Notes under the pieces: generated by a model
Seen by the model: the letters and a program-made list of their open reading frames with translations, nothing else
The model's database searches: none
Told to the model about the DNA's origin: nothing
Shown: piece by piece, positions 31,053-37,655 of the stretch
Layout of the letters: each line of letters opens with the position of its first letter
How positions within the stretch are numbered: the stretch's first letter is position 1
Virus record (IMG/VR): IMGVR_UViG_3300025012_000108
Span: 1 to 54,907 of that record
Origin: a virus
DNA length: 54,907 nucleotides
Strand: one strand, 5' to 3'
Program-made: the position numbers and the translations under genes

Positions 31053-31232
31053 TTATCTCCCCTCGTGATACCTACGCTGCGCCTCTTTCCTCATCCCCGC
31101 CACCTGTTCATCAGTCACCCCTGCCGCTCCGTCTATCTGGCCGCTGAGATGGTAGAGGGTGAAGGTGCCGAGGACGATGAAGGCCAGGGTGAACCAGCCC
31201 ATAAAGCGGGCGCTACGGGGTCTGGTCATCAT
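31053..31232 (-). CDS. Small membrane protein, 59 aa
   Basis: Start 31232 follows AAGGGAGG. One transmembrane helix (MGWFTLAFIVLGTFTLYHL) with a basic N-terminus and a charged C-terminal helix. Overlaps the preceding gene by 20 bases. Function unknown. Confidence 0.6.
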   Translation of the reverse strand: MMTRPRSARFMGWFTLAFIVLGTFTLYHLSGQIDGAAGVTDEQVAGMRKEAQRRYHEGR

Positions 31233-31581
31233 GGGTGGCCTCCCTTGCAGCGAGTTCAGATCTGATGAAGGCCGCCCAACGGTCAATGCGAGCAAAAGCC
31301 TCTTCATACCCTTCGTCTAGATACCCGCCCTCATCGCAGGGCTTACCCTCTATCCACACCCAAGGACACGTACACCCAAGGCACGGATATTGGGTATCTC
31401 TGCCGTGTGCCTTTTTGAACTGGCACAAGGGGCAAGCTTCCTGCCCGTCATCAAAGGGGTCTGCTGCGTACGCCGTTATCTGATTTTCGCCTGTGTACTT
31501 CCGCCGCAAGTCAGCCAACGCAAGCAACGACTCACGCAGCGTTTCCGTTGAAACATCCTCAAAACGTTTATCCTTGTTCAT
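31213..31581 (-). CDS. Zn-binding accessory protein, 122 aa
   Basis: AGGAGGGAGGGGG before ATG. CPLCQFKKAHG and CLGCTCPW in the middle make a zinc site; helical ends. Function unknown. Confidence 0.6.
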   Translation of the reverse strand: MNKDKRFEDVSTETLRESLLALADLRRKYTGENQITAYAADPFDDGQEACPLCQFKKAHGRDTQYPCLGCTCPWVWIEGKPCDEGGYLDEGYEEAFARIDRWAAFIRSELAAREATHDDQTP

Positions 31582-31608
31582 TCCCCCTCCCTCCTATCCC
31601 TACCTGGT

Positions 31609-31728
31609 TTACATCCCATCGTAATCCTCCTTAGTCCCCGATAGAGCCATAAGGCACATCATCAAAACCCCCAGGAAAGCGCCGGTAACCAGACCAGCGA
31701 AGAAATACAGCGCGTGGCTGATGGTCAT
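31609..31728 (-). CDS. Single-pass membrane protein, DUF3789-like, 39 aa
   Basis: Start 31728 follows AGGGGG and overlaps the stop of the preceding gene by four bases. One helix (ALYFFAGLVTGAFLGVLMMCLMAL) with Gly-x3-Gly spacing and a short acidic tail, the DUF3789 pattern as I recall it. Function unknown. Confidence 0.6.
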   Translation of the reverse strand: MTISHALYFFAGLVTGAFLGVLMMCLMALSGTKEDYDGM

Positions 31729-32033
31729 GCAGATACCCCCTGTCGTATGGTCGCCGCTTCTGCCGGGAAATGAAGCGTCATGCAAGGTGGGCAGATAGTC
31801 GCCGTCTCCCCCGTGGCTCCATTCCCCTCTTTCGTTCCCTGGCCCTCCCCGCAGCACATGCACTTGCGCGGCATCGATGTGAGCCGGTGTTCCACGCCAA
31901 CCAAGTCCCGCACAATGGCGAGGGTGTCCGCAAAGAGTTTATCCCGCGCTGCGCGCCCATCGTACCGGGACTGCTGAGAGTTGCAAAGGGCTTCGACAGT
32001 CACGGTCAACGCTGCTGCTAGTTTGTCCTGCAT
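31725..32033 (-). CDS. Zn-binding accessory protein, 102 aa
   Basis: AAGGAGGGAG before ATG. Helical N-terminal half; CMCCG and CPPCM form a zinc site; the last 20 residues (HFPAEAATIRQGVSA) recur in a shortened, frame-broken copy at 34097-34188. Function unknown. Confidence 0.65.
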   Translation of the reverse strand: MQDKLAAALTVTVEALCNSQQSRYDGRAARDKLFADTLAIVRDLVGVEHRLTSMPRKCMCCGEGQGTKEGNGATGETATICPPCMTLHFPAEAATIRQGVSA

Positions 32034-32070
32034 TACTCCCTCCTTGTGGCATTGAAATGGAATGGTCAGG

Positions 32071-32199
32071 CTACCACTTGTTGCAAGCGGTTATGCCCGC
32101 TATGATGGCAATCAATGTTGCTGCTATAGGGTGGTGGTGCGCTATGGCGACCCCCGCTGATATCGCTAACCCGAGTCCGGTCAGTTCTTGGGCTGTCAT
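32071..32199 (-). CDS. Small membrane protein, 42 aa
   Basis: ATGA overlap with the upstream stop; no separate ribosome site, so coupled translation is assumed. Mostly hydrophobic (GLAISAGVAIA, then AATLIAIIAGITA), two short helices around a His-His-His turn. Function unknown. Confidence 0.45.
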   Translation of the reverse strand: MTAQELTGLGLAISAGVAIAHHHPIAATLIAIIAGITACNKW

Positions 32200-32393
32200 G
32201 GCTGTGACGCCGCTCTGAATTGCTGGTGAAAAATGCTGCCGTGGGCAATGTTGGTCAGTCGGTTGGTGTCCAGATAGTCAGCCGCCTCTTTGACTAAGCG
32301 CCTTAACTGCCGCAGTTCGTCTTGAAGTTCCTTTTTGCTGGTCCTCAGATTAGATACCCGCTTTCCAGCGGATTCGCAAACATTATCGCACAT
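32196..32393 (-). CDS. Small helical protein, 65 aa
   Basis: AAAGGAGGG before ATG. Central charged helix (KKELQDELRQLRRLVKEAADYL). First gene downstream of element copy C. Function unknown. Confidence 0.6.
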   Translation of the reverse strand: MCDNVCESAGKRVSNLRTSKKELQDELRQLRRLVKEAADYLDTNRLTNIAHGSIFHQQFRAASQP

Positions 32394-32414
32394 CTTTTTT
32401 CCCTCCTTTGGGGG

Positions 32415-32520
32415 TAGTTAAACATCTAAAACCGTTTCGTTTTTCCCTCCACCCCTGCGCCACCATCTCGCCCGGTCACGCTGAAACTCCTTCACCGTTT
32501 ACCCGCTACGTGGCAGGGGA
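32415..32520 (-). repeat. Dispersed element, copy C
   Basis: Minus-strand order: CCACGTAGCGGGTAAACGG, TGAAGGAGTTTCAGCGTGACC, GGTGGCGCAGGGGTGGAGGG, then AAAAACGAAACGGTTTTA. It matches copy A along its whole length and ends just before the ribosome site of the 32393 gene, in the same orientation. Confidence 0.6.
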
Positions 32521-32527
32521 TAGGCGC

Positions 32528-32896
32528 TCAAGGGCTGCAATCCCCGCCGCAATGGGTGCAACTGGTGTGGTAATCTGCACAGGATATGAACTTGCCGCAG
32601 TGGGGGCAGTTGAACTTCCGGGTGCGGCGTTTTTCGGGCGGCGTAAGCTTTTCGCCCACATCCTTCAACGCCTCGTCGATGTTAACATACTGGTGGTCAA
32701 CGGCGGGGCGCGTCTTGCTGTCTATGTAGTCTTTGGGCCAAGGTACATCAGTGGGGCGCGACCTGTGTTGGTTAAAAGCGCGTTCCTGAGTGAAGACTTC
32801 GGCCTTGCTTACGTCTGTTGTATACCCGCCGCCGTTGGCCCAAAAGAGCATGTCGTTGCCAACATAACCCCGCTTGTCCTGCAAATAAAAATCCAT
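32528..32896 (-). CDS. Conserved phage protein with Zn-ribbon, 122 aa
   Basis: GGGGAGGGAG before ATG 32896 (GTG one codon earlier is possible). The first half (YLQDKRGYVGNDMLFWANGGGYTTD, about residues 4-28) looks like a known small phage domain; the last 35 residues hold CPHCG and CTHCGG. TGATG overlap with the RHH gene. Function unknown. Confidence 0.65.
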   Translation of the reverse strand: MDFYLQDKRGYVGNDMLFWANGGGYTTDVSKAEVFTQERAFNQHRSRPTDVPWPKDYIDSKTRPAVDHQYVNIDEALKDVGEKLTPPEKRRTRKFNCPHCGKFISCADYHTSCTHCGGDCSP

Positions 32897-33132
32897 CACT
32901 CCCTCCCCTTTAGCTGTGCGTCACGCTGTGCCTCTTTCCCGCTGAGCGTGCAAATTTTGATAAACTCCGACAGAGAAACTCCTTCCCTTGCCGCCCTCGC
33001 CTTCATCGTATCCCGCTCATGCGCTGTCACCCTTAGGCTGACGATGAACAGCTTGGGACCGTTGGATCCGGGAGGACGGCCAGCGCCGGGACGCTTGCCG
33101 CCTGAACCGTGGCCGCTGCCGTGGCCGCCCAT
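32896..33132 (-). CDS. RHH-type DNA-binding protein with GRP motif, 78 aa
   Basis: Start 33132 overlaps the upstream stop (TAATG). A Gly-rich N-terminus with KRPGAGRPPG (AT-hook-like) precedes a ribbon-helix-helix unit, FIVSLRVTAHERDTMKARAA..GVSLSEFIK. The last residues DAQLKGRE are encoded by bases that also form the ribosome site of the next gene; the same 29 bases recur at 34188. Likely a repressor of unknown target. Confidence 0.65.
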   Translation of the reverse strand: MGGHGSGHGSGGKRPGAGRPPGSNGPKLFIVSLRVTAHERDTMKARAAREGVSLSEFIKICTLSGKEAQRDAQLKGRE

Positions 33133-33440
33133 TATCGATTCACCTTGGGGCGGAGGATGGCACCAGTGAGTTTGGCCACTTCGTATCCGTACCATTTTCC
33201 GTTGGGGTCGCTGACTATACCCTTGGCTACGGCTTCGCCGGATACCGTGTGTTCAATGTAACCGGACGGGGCTACTATGGCCCAATGAGTGAGCGGCACC
33301 ATTCCCTCAGGACAAAGGGTCGCGTCTATCAGTTTCAACGCTTTTTCCGCCCCTGCATCGTTGTTGTATGTTACCCTGTTGCGGAATACGCTGGTTGCGA
33401 CATCAAGGGCCGCTTTGTAACGATCTAACTCCGTGCTCAT
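33132..33440 (-). CDS. Hypothetical protein, 102 aa
   Basis: AAGGAGGG before ATG. N-terminal helix, then a small beta domain (THWAIVAPSGYIEHTVSGEAVAKG). One Cys. Function unknown. Confidence 0.6.
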   Translation of the reverse strand: MSTELDRYKAALDVATSVFRNRVTYNNDAGAEKALKLIDATLCPEGMVPLTHWAIVAPSGYIEHTVSGEAVAKGIVSDPNGKWYGYEVAKLTGAILRPKVNR

Positions 33441-33489
33441 GTACCCTCCTTATTGCCGAGGTATCCGCCCCGGCTCGGTGTTTTTGGTC

Positions 33490-33672
33490 TTAGTTGAAGT
33501 TTTTGATTGCAGTCAGTGGAAGGGCAATCTCGCCTCGGCTAGTTGCGCCAGTAGCAGGGTTGTAAGGTTTGAGCTGTGCGGAGTCTTCGCCGCCGATAAC
33601 TCTGAAGCCAAGGATTACAAAGCATCCTGTAACTGCGCCCTTTACTATCTGGTTCACATTGAATCCGTTCAT
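33490..33672 (-). CDS. Small protein with hydrophobic N-terminus, 60 aa
   Basis: GGGGGAT before ATG. Residues 8-27 (QIVKGAVTGCFVILGFRVI) are moderately hydrophobic and could insert in a membrane. Polar C-terminal half. Function unknown. Confidence 0.5.
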   Translation of the reverse strand: MNGFNVNQIVKGAVTGCFVILGFRVIGGEDSAQLKPYNPATGATSRGEIALPLTAIKNFN

Positions 33673-33729
33673 TTTATCCCCCGTTGAAGTTGTTGTGTGA
33701 TGTGCCGTTCTTGGACGGGTTGGTGAGGG

Positions 33730-33897
33730 TTAGGGCACGTCATCGAATGTGGCGTTAAACCCGATTTTGTCGCAGTAAGCAGCCGCTTGGTTAAAAATCT
33801 GTTCCAGCGTTTCGCCAGTGAATTCTTTGACCTCTGCCGGTTTTTTACCCGCGTCGGCGTCAGCGCAGCTTAACCAGAATTTAAAAGTGCGTTTCAT
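33730..33897 (-). CDS. Small acidic protein, 55 aa
   Basis: Start 33897 follows AGGAGGGGATGAT; a longer frame begins at 33954 without a site. The opening MKR plus AGGGGATGAT context resembles that of the 35589 gene. Strand-helix pattern, two Cys. First gene behind the promoter at 33939. Confidence 0.55.
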   Translation of the reverse strand: MKRTFKFWLSCADADAGKKPAEVKEFTGETLEQIFNQAAAYCDKIGFNATFDDVP

Positions 33898-33938
33898 ATC
33901 ATCCCCTCCTGAGTTGTTTTGTCCTTCACTGTGAATAT

Positions 33939-33967
33939 AGCTTACCACTGCCATTTGATTGCGTCAA
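33939..33967 (-). promoter_or_regulatory. Leftward promoter, moderate
   Basis: Minus-strand TTGACG (33962-33967), 17 bases, TAAGCT (33939-33944). It would serve the genes from 33897 leftward. The -10 box is weak. Confidence 0.4.
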
Positions 33968-34014
33968 GCGGAATAATCAAAATAATGTAAAATATTTTGC
34001 TGAGGGTTTTTAAG

Positions 34015-34083
34015 TGCCTGCCAGCGACAGGTGCAGGGAGACGGTGGAGCCGTTGCAACGAGACCCTACCTTGATAGCGCCCC
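34015..34083 (+). repeat. Dispersed element, copy E
   Basis: About 69 bases that match copy F (35871-35940) at nearly nine positions in ten, including GCAGGGAGACGGTG, CCCTACCTTGATAGCGCCCC and a CCTG/CAGG hairpin at the start. ACGG/CCGT inside forms a second hairpin. It lies between two leftward transcription units. Confidence 0.65.
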
Positions 34084-34096
34084 GGATTATCTACCT

Positions 34097-34188
34097 TCAC
34101 GCCCCCACCCCCTGCCGTATGATAGCCGACTCTGCCGGGAAATGCCGCTCCATGCAGGGGGGGCCGCTTTCTCTTCTGCTGTTTTCAT
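34097..34188 (-). pseudogene. Shortened, frame-shifted paralogue of the 31725 gene
   Basis: ATG 34188 has a strong AAAGGGGAGGGAG site and TGATG coupling, but the frame is +1 off after a run of seven C (minus strand; 34157-34163). Adding one C gives a 30-residue protein whose last 21 residues (PPCMERHFPAESAIIRQGVG) match the end of the 31725 gene. This is either a sequencing error or a true slippery tract; without correction another frame ends at 34088. Confidence 0.55.
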
Positions 34189-34439
34189 CACTCCCTCCCC
34201 TTTAGCTGTGCGTCACATGGCTTGAACCCTGTACCTTCTGTAGGCATCGGCCACCACTCGGTAACTTCATGGTAGCCGCTGAAATGGTCAATCTGCCACT
34301 CACCAAGCTCATGAAAATACCGGCCTACAGCAAGATGTTTCACCCCTTTGGCCTTGACGATGACGTCCACGGATACCCCGGAGGCTGTCTCGTGCGGGTG
34401 AGTCGGTGTTTTGCGCGGCGGGAATCCTTCACCTTTCAT
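34188..34439 (-). CDS. DUF551-like accessory protein, 83 aa
   Basis: GGAGGAG before ATG. A Pro-rich start, then VSVDVIVKAKG, and the ending WQIDHFSGYHEVTEWWPMP, which fits the DUF551 pattern of small phage proteins. Its last residues DAQLKGRE share DNA with the 32896 gene. Function unknown. Confidence 0.6.
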   Translation of the reverse strand: MKGEGFPPRKTPTHPHETASGVSVDVIVKAKGVKHLAVGRYFHELGEWQIDHFSGYHEVTEWWPMPTEGTGFKPCDAQLKGRE

Positions 34440-34451
34440 CTTTTCTCCTCC

Positions 34452-34613
34452 TTACTTGTCGTTACGGAGCTGTGCGTCACGCTGTGCCTCTTTTTCTTCC
34501 AACACCGCTAACGCCTTAGCTACCACCTGTGGCTGTGTAAGTTCCAGTTTAGCGCAGAGCCGGTTAAGCCGGTCTACATGGTGTTGTTTCAGGTTGATGT
34601 GTCGTATTGGCAT
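34452..34613 (-). CDS. RHH paralogue, 53 aa
   Basis: AAAGGAG before ATG. MPIRHINLKQHHVDRLNRL...PQVVAKALAVLEEKEAQRDAQL follows the same strand-helix-helix plan as the RHH proteins at 20155 and 39532, with LEEK and RD at the end. Here it is not followed by a GIY-YIG gene and has no own promoter. Confidence 0.65.
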   Translation of the reverse strand: MPIRHINLKQHHVDRLNRLCAKLELTQPQVVAKALAVLEEKEAQRDAQLRNDK

Positions 34614-34615
34614 GT

Positions 34616-34837
34616 CTACTCCTTTCTGGCAAGTTTCAGATATCCGGTGAGGGGTGGTTCGGTGGGCCGCATATCTGCCACGTTGATGTTGCAGAGACTA
34701 AGCCGGTCTGTCAGCCGGGGGAGGTTGGCATGACTGTACAAAATCAACTTTTGGGACTCTTTGAAGTCATGAGCAAAGTTCCATCCGGTGAATGAATCCA
34801 AAGCTTCTCTCACTGCTTTCTTTGTGACTCGCTTCAT
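34616..34837 (-). CDS. Hypothetical protein, 73 aa
   Basis: GGGGGT before ATG. Basic N-terminus, then an alpha/beta half with ILYSHANLPRLTDRLSLCNINVAD. No motif recognised. It lies two bases before the next start on this strand. Confidence 0.6.
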   Translation of the reverse strand: MKRVTKKAVREALDSFTGWNFAHDFKESQKLILYSHANLPRLTDRLSLCNINVADMRPTEPPLTGYLKLARKE

Positions 34838-34840
34838 GTT

Positions 34841-35428
34841 TTACCCCCATTGTTGCGCCATAGCGTCGGCTATCCCCTGAAATGTCCTGCTCCGCTCCTT
34901 CCACCTGTTTGGTCCCGGTGGCATTTTCCACACCCGTTGTTCTCTTTCTTCTGGAGCGGCAGGGGTGAACAAATCTCCGCCGTTGCAATGCGTGGGGATG
35001 AGGGGGCGCAGGTTGTGCAGCCATAGACATGTGGCTTTTGTCTCGCCATGGCCGAACTGCCACGGCTGTATGATCTGGTCCGGCCTGCGTATCCTACTAC
35101 TGATGATGCTGATTGGATTCTCCAGCGCCCAACGAAGAATGTTACAGGCCATCAGTTGCGAGACGAAATCAAGCGCGGCCTGTTGCCGGCCATCGGCTAT
35201 CTTCTCGGGGAAGTGGCGCGAACCACTCACGGCGAGATGGGTGCATGGCGGGTGGAATATGCCTAAGTCCCAATGCCCCCCACGGAGAACGTCAAGTATG
35301 TCGCCTTGGATGTGAAAGGGGCTATCGTCCTCACTCTCCAGCAAGTCGCAGCTCCATGCGTCATGGCCGCGCTTGCGGAAAGCTTCGCGCACCCGCCCGG
35401 AATATTCACAGCCGACAATCACCCTCAT
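34841..35428 (-). CDS. Phage cytosine-C5 methyltransferase-like protein, 195 aa
   Basis: An S-adenosylmethionine fold with RVIVGCEYSGRVREAF (motif I region), DLGIFHPPCTHL (the PPC motif IV, residues about 54-65; Cys62 would be the nucleophile) and WALENP (motif VI, ENP). It ends with GETKATCLWL, SRTFQGIADAMAQQWG. At 195 residues it is far shorter than standard C5 methyltransferases and lacks a target-recognition domain, a form common in phages. It may protect DNA from restriction. ATGA overlap with the gene before. Confidence 0.82.
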   Translation of the reverse strand: MRVIVGCEYSGRVREAFRKRGHDAWSCDLLESEDDSPFHIQGDILDVLRGGHWDLGIFHPPCTHLAVSGSRHFPEKIADGRQQAALDFVSQLMACNILRWALENPISIISSRIRRPDQIIQPWQFGHGETKATCLWLHNLRPLIPTHCNGGDLFTPAAPEEREQRVWKMPPGPNRWKERSRTFQGIADAMAQQWG

Positions 35429-35592
35429 AACGGATATCCTTGGACTTTAGCCTTCTCTATCACGTGTTCTACCCCGCATTTTTTGTGCATCTGATGTGGG
35501 ACCCCGTCAATAAATATAGTGTATTTGTGGCCTCCGCGCAGAGGTTTCATACACCTAAAGCAAAGATTTGGAGTGTGAGATTTAGTAATCAT
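35425..35592 (-). CDS. Small Zn-binding protein, 55 aa
   Basis: GGAG lies five bases before ATG, which overlaps the upstream stop; its own stop overlaps the methyltransferase start. CFRCMK and HQMHKKC give a likely four-ligand zinc site. Function unknown, though coupling to the methyltransferase is notable. Confidence 0.6.
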   Translation of the reverse strand: MITKSHTPNLCFRCMKPLRGGHKYTIFIDGVPHQMHKKCGVEHVIEKAKVQGYPL

Positions 35593-35774
35593 TTCAACTC
35601 CATAGACTGTAAGTTAAGGCCAGTCAAGGCATTGTAGGTGCGAACCTTCAGCGCCATGTTGTCGCGCTCATCAAACACCAAAGCTTTCGCCGGTGACTCT
35701 TCAAAAGTGATCTGGCAGTTTTCGCGGCCTATGTAGACATCCGCCGAAGCGTCATGCAGGACAAACCGTTTCAT
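35589..35774 (-). CDS. Small protein, first gene of leftward block, 61 aa
   Basis: AAAGGGGGGATGAT lies before ATG 35774. Beta-rich start (FVLHDASADVYIGRENCQITFEE) and a helical end. It is directly behind the strong promoter at 35804. Function unknown. Confidence 0.6.
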   Translation of the reverse strand: MKRFVLHDASADVYIGRENCQITFEESPAKALVFDERDNMALKVRTYNALTGLNLQSMELK

Positions 35775-35803
35775 ATCATCCCCCCTTTGCAATTGTTGAT
35801 ACA

Positions 35804-35832
35804 TTTATAATGCAAAGGTGTTACATTGTCAA
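35804..35832 (-). promoter_or_regulatory. Strong leftward promoter
   Basis: Minus-strand TTGACA (35827-35832), exactly 17 bases, TATAAA (35804-35809). Start of the second leftward block. Confidence 0.85.
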
Positions 35833-35870
35833 GAGAGAAATACAAAATTTCTGCGGATGTTTTTTACGAG

Positions 35871-35959
35871 TGTCTGTCAGTGACAGAGGCAGGGAGACGG
35901 TGAAGCCGGTTGCAGCGATTCCCTACCTTGATAGCGCCCCAAGGGTGCTCTTTCTCCCC
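35871..35959 (+). repeat. Dispersed element, copy F
   Basis: It opens with the palindrome CTGTCA-G-TGACAG, then GCAGGGAGACGGTGAAGCCGG and CCCTACCTTGATAGCGCCCC shared with copy E, then GGGTGCTCTTTCTCCCC shared with copy G. It lies between divergent promoters at 35804 and 35971. Confidence 0.65.
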
Positions 35960-35970
35960 ATAAGTTTTTG

Positions 35971-36000
35971 TTGACACTCCCCTAATGAAACGAGTATGAT
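35971..36000 (+). promoter_or_regulatory. Rightward promoter of the structural block
   Basis: TTGACA (35971-35976), 18 bases, TATGAT (35995-36000). The first gene starts almost 300 bases downstream, leaving a long leader. Confidence 0.8.
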
Positions 36001-36006
36001 TACGCG

Positions 36007-36290
36007 CAACGAGCTGTTAGCGTTCGGGTCATCTGGGGCTAGTGCCCGTTAATGGCCTCATCCGTCAACCCCCAGTGTCGGCATGGACCCTCCACCAGTA
36101 GCCGACCGTCAAGCTTGGATGTGCGTCAGATTCAGGCTGGCACTCGGGAAAGACCGGGAAGAAGTTAACAGCGTTCCCGCTCTGCTTAGGCACCGGGCTT
36201 GTAAGACCCCCTTAGCTCAAAGAGAGCCCCAACGCGTTGGGAGGTGCCGGAGAGTTACCGGTAGGGGCAGGACATCACACCATAGGAGGG
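36007..36290 (+). ncRNA. Long structured leader with tRNA-like fold
   Basis: There is no convincing gene in about 285 bases. CTGGGG (about 36033) pairs with CCCCAG (about 36076). Further on, GGCACC/GGTGCC (36189-36248) encloses GCTC-AAAGA-GAGC, CCAA-CGCG-TTGG and, after it, CCGG-AGAGTTA-CCGG, with CCCCT/AGGGG able to close a cloverleaf. The anticodon-like loop is four bases and the T-loop sequence is wrong, so it is not a normal tRNA. A leader for antitermination or a phage RNA is possible. Confidence 0.45.
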
Positions 36291-36293
36291 AGT

Positions 36294-36590
36294 ATGAACG
36301 GAAACCAGTTGAACGCTGGATCATGCGTGGAAACGAAGCGGCAAAGAGGGCAGGTTGAGGACCAGATAGAGTCGCTGGACAAGGCACTATACCTGCTGGA
36401 AGAACAGATGACCCGGTTGGAAGGGCGGCTTGCTTGCGTGACAAGGAACACTGACTGTTGCCCCGGCGCTGAGTGCGAGCCCCCTGAGCAGATTCTTGTC
36501 CCGGTGGCTCATCGGGTGAGGGATGCCAATAAGCGTGTGTACTCCGTCAACAACAGGATGGATGAACTGTTCAGCCGCATTGAACTGTAG
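36294..36590 (+). CDS. Coiled-coil protein, 98 aa
   Basis: AGGAGGGAG before ATG. Residues 15-50 are a coiled coil (QVEDQIESLDKALYLLEEQM); the middle has CPGAECEPP; the end is helical. First gene of the structural block. Function unknown. Confidence 0.65.
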   Translation: MNGNQLNAGSCVETKRQRGQVEDQIESLDKALYLLEEQMTRLEGRLACVTRNTDCCPGAECEPPEQILVPVAHRVRDANKRVYSVNNRMDELFSRIEL

Positions 36591-36659
36591 CCTACACCCC
36601 GGACGCCTTTGATACAAGCGCACCAACCGGGGTATAAATCACAGGAGGGGAGAGAAGAG

Positions 36660-36737
36660 ATGACAGACATTCAAAGCATAGCAATGGCAATAGGGGTTAT
36701 TGGTTGCGCGTGGGCCTACGCGTGGATGATGAAATGA
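36660..36737 (+). CDS. Tiny membrane protein, 25 aa
   Basis: AGGAGGGGAG lies before ATG, and ATGA overlap leads into the next gene. One hydrophobic helix (IAMAIGVIGCAWAYAWMM). Coupling to the next gene supports it. Confidence 0.45.
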   Translation: MTDIQSIAMAIGVIGCAWAYAWMMK

Positions 36738-37060
36738 ACCTATCAGACCGCACCATTAACCCCCTCACCACCCGCCGTGCTGTTTTCCAGCAGCAGGAGA
36801 ACGCGGCGCTCGCCTACTCCATCGACTACACCGCCATGCTCAACGGGGATGCTATCACGGCGTCAACGTGGACATGCAGGGATGCTATCACCATCACCCC
36901 CTCGCTTAACGGCCAGGTAGCAAGCTCCAAGATCAGCGGCAAGGTGGGGAACTACACCATCGTCAACAAAATCACCACCGCATCGGGGCAGACGGATGAA
37001 CGGCTGATAGTGCTGACCATCCGCGCTAACGATGAAGGGGCGCAGAGGGATTATATCTGA
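36734..37060 (+). CDS. Ig-like beta-sandwich virion protein (fibre-tail adaptor type)
   Basis: A 108-residue product whose YSIDYTAMLNGDAITASTW...NYTIVNKITTASGQTDERLIVLTI pattern resembles the small Ig-like domain often found just before terminase genes, annotated as fibre-tail adaptor or head-fibre protein. Soluble, no signal. TGATG overlap with the next gene. Confidence 0.6.
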   Translation: MNLSDRTINPLTTRRAVFQQQENAALAYSIDYTAMLNGDAITASTWTCRDAITITPSLNGQVASSKISGKVGNYTIVNKITTASGQTDERLIVLTIRANDEGAQRDYI

Positions 37061-37302
37061 TGGGAGAAGGTGAAGTTCTCAATATCCCTTGTACGCTACA
37101 GAAGGTGGCAACGTTGGCAGCGGGAGGACACCGCCTGACTTTTGATGCGCCAGAGACCGCAGCCCCTCACATCAAGGAACTGATAGGCAGAGAGAATAAC
37201 ACTGTCTTTCTGCTCTGCCTCGTAGAAGCCGACAAGGTGGAGAAACCGGAGAAGCCCGAAAAGTGCCAACCTTTGAAGAAGCACCTGACCTTCAAGAAAT
37301 AG
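37060..37302 (+). CDS. Hypothetical protein, 80 aa
   Basis: ATG overlaps the previous stop. Beta-rich first half, then a Lys/Pro/Glu-rich tail (KVEKPEKPEKCQPLKKHL). The next gene starts inside its 3' end. Function unknown. Confidence 0.6.
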   Translation: MGEGEVLNIPCTLQKVATLAAGGHRLTFDAPETAAPHIKELIGRENNTVFLLCLVEADKVEKPEKPEKCQPLKKHLTFKK

Positions 37303-37655
37303 CGCGGCAACTCGTTGACAAGGTGGACAACGTTGCGCATGTAGATGTTGATGAAGTACTGTTTCTTAGGGAGCATGAAGCAACGGGAAAGTTTCTGGCA
37401 AAGTGTTACAAGTTTGGCGACCACCCGATAGGCTTTTTCACAGACAAACACTATGCCATTGTGGTCTATTGGGCCAAGTGCGATTACATGACCAGGGAGC
37501 AGTTAACCCTGTTGCTTTGCCACGAAATGATGCACATCCCGCAGTACGGAGACAAACTGGTTGACCACGACGTGAAGGACTTCCGCGCCATCCTTGGGGT
37601 AAGCTTGGATTGGCACGAACCGGGGGCAGAAATCCCTGATATATTGGCGGTTTAG
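37263..37655 (+). CDS. Putative phage metallopeptidase, 130 aa
   Basis: GTG start 37263. The product fits the putative phage metallopeptidase family: it has VDEVLFLRE, KCYKFGDHPIGFFTDKHYAIVVYW and, at about residues 82-90, LLCHEMMHIP with the HExxH zinc motif, then VKDFRAILGVSLDW. Members are usually found beside terminase, as here. The substrate is unknown. It ends one base before the small terminase start. Confidence 0.8.
   Translation: MPTFEEAPDLQEIARQLVDKVDNVAHVDVDEVLFLREHEATGKFLAKCYKFGDHPIGFFTDKHYAIVVYWAKCDYMTREQLTLLLCHEMMHIPQYGDKLVDHDVKDFRAILGVSLDWHEPGAEIPDILAV

Noticed and set aside
34014-34225. Two overlapping rightward frames of 63-64 codons over element copy E
   Set aside because: Frame is not kept in copy F because of an indel, and there is no ribosome site; the similarity is better explained as a non-coding element plus a leftward gene remnant.
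36200-36280. A true tRNA gene
   Set aside because: Arms resemble a cloverleaf, but the anticodon-like loop has four bases, the T-loop lacks TTCRA and the acceptor stem has mismatches.
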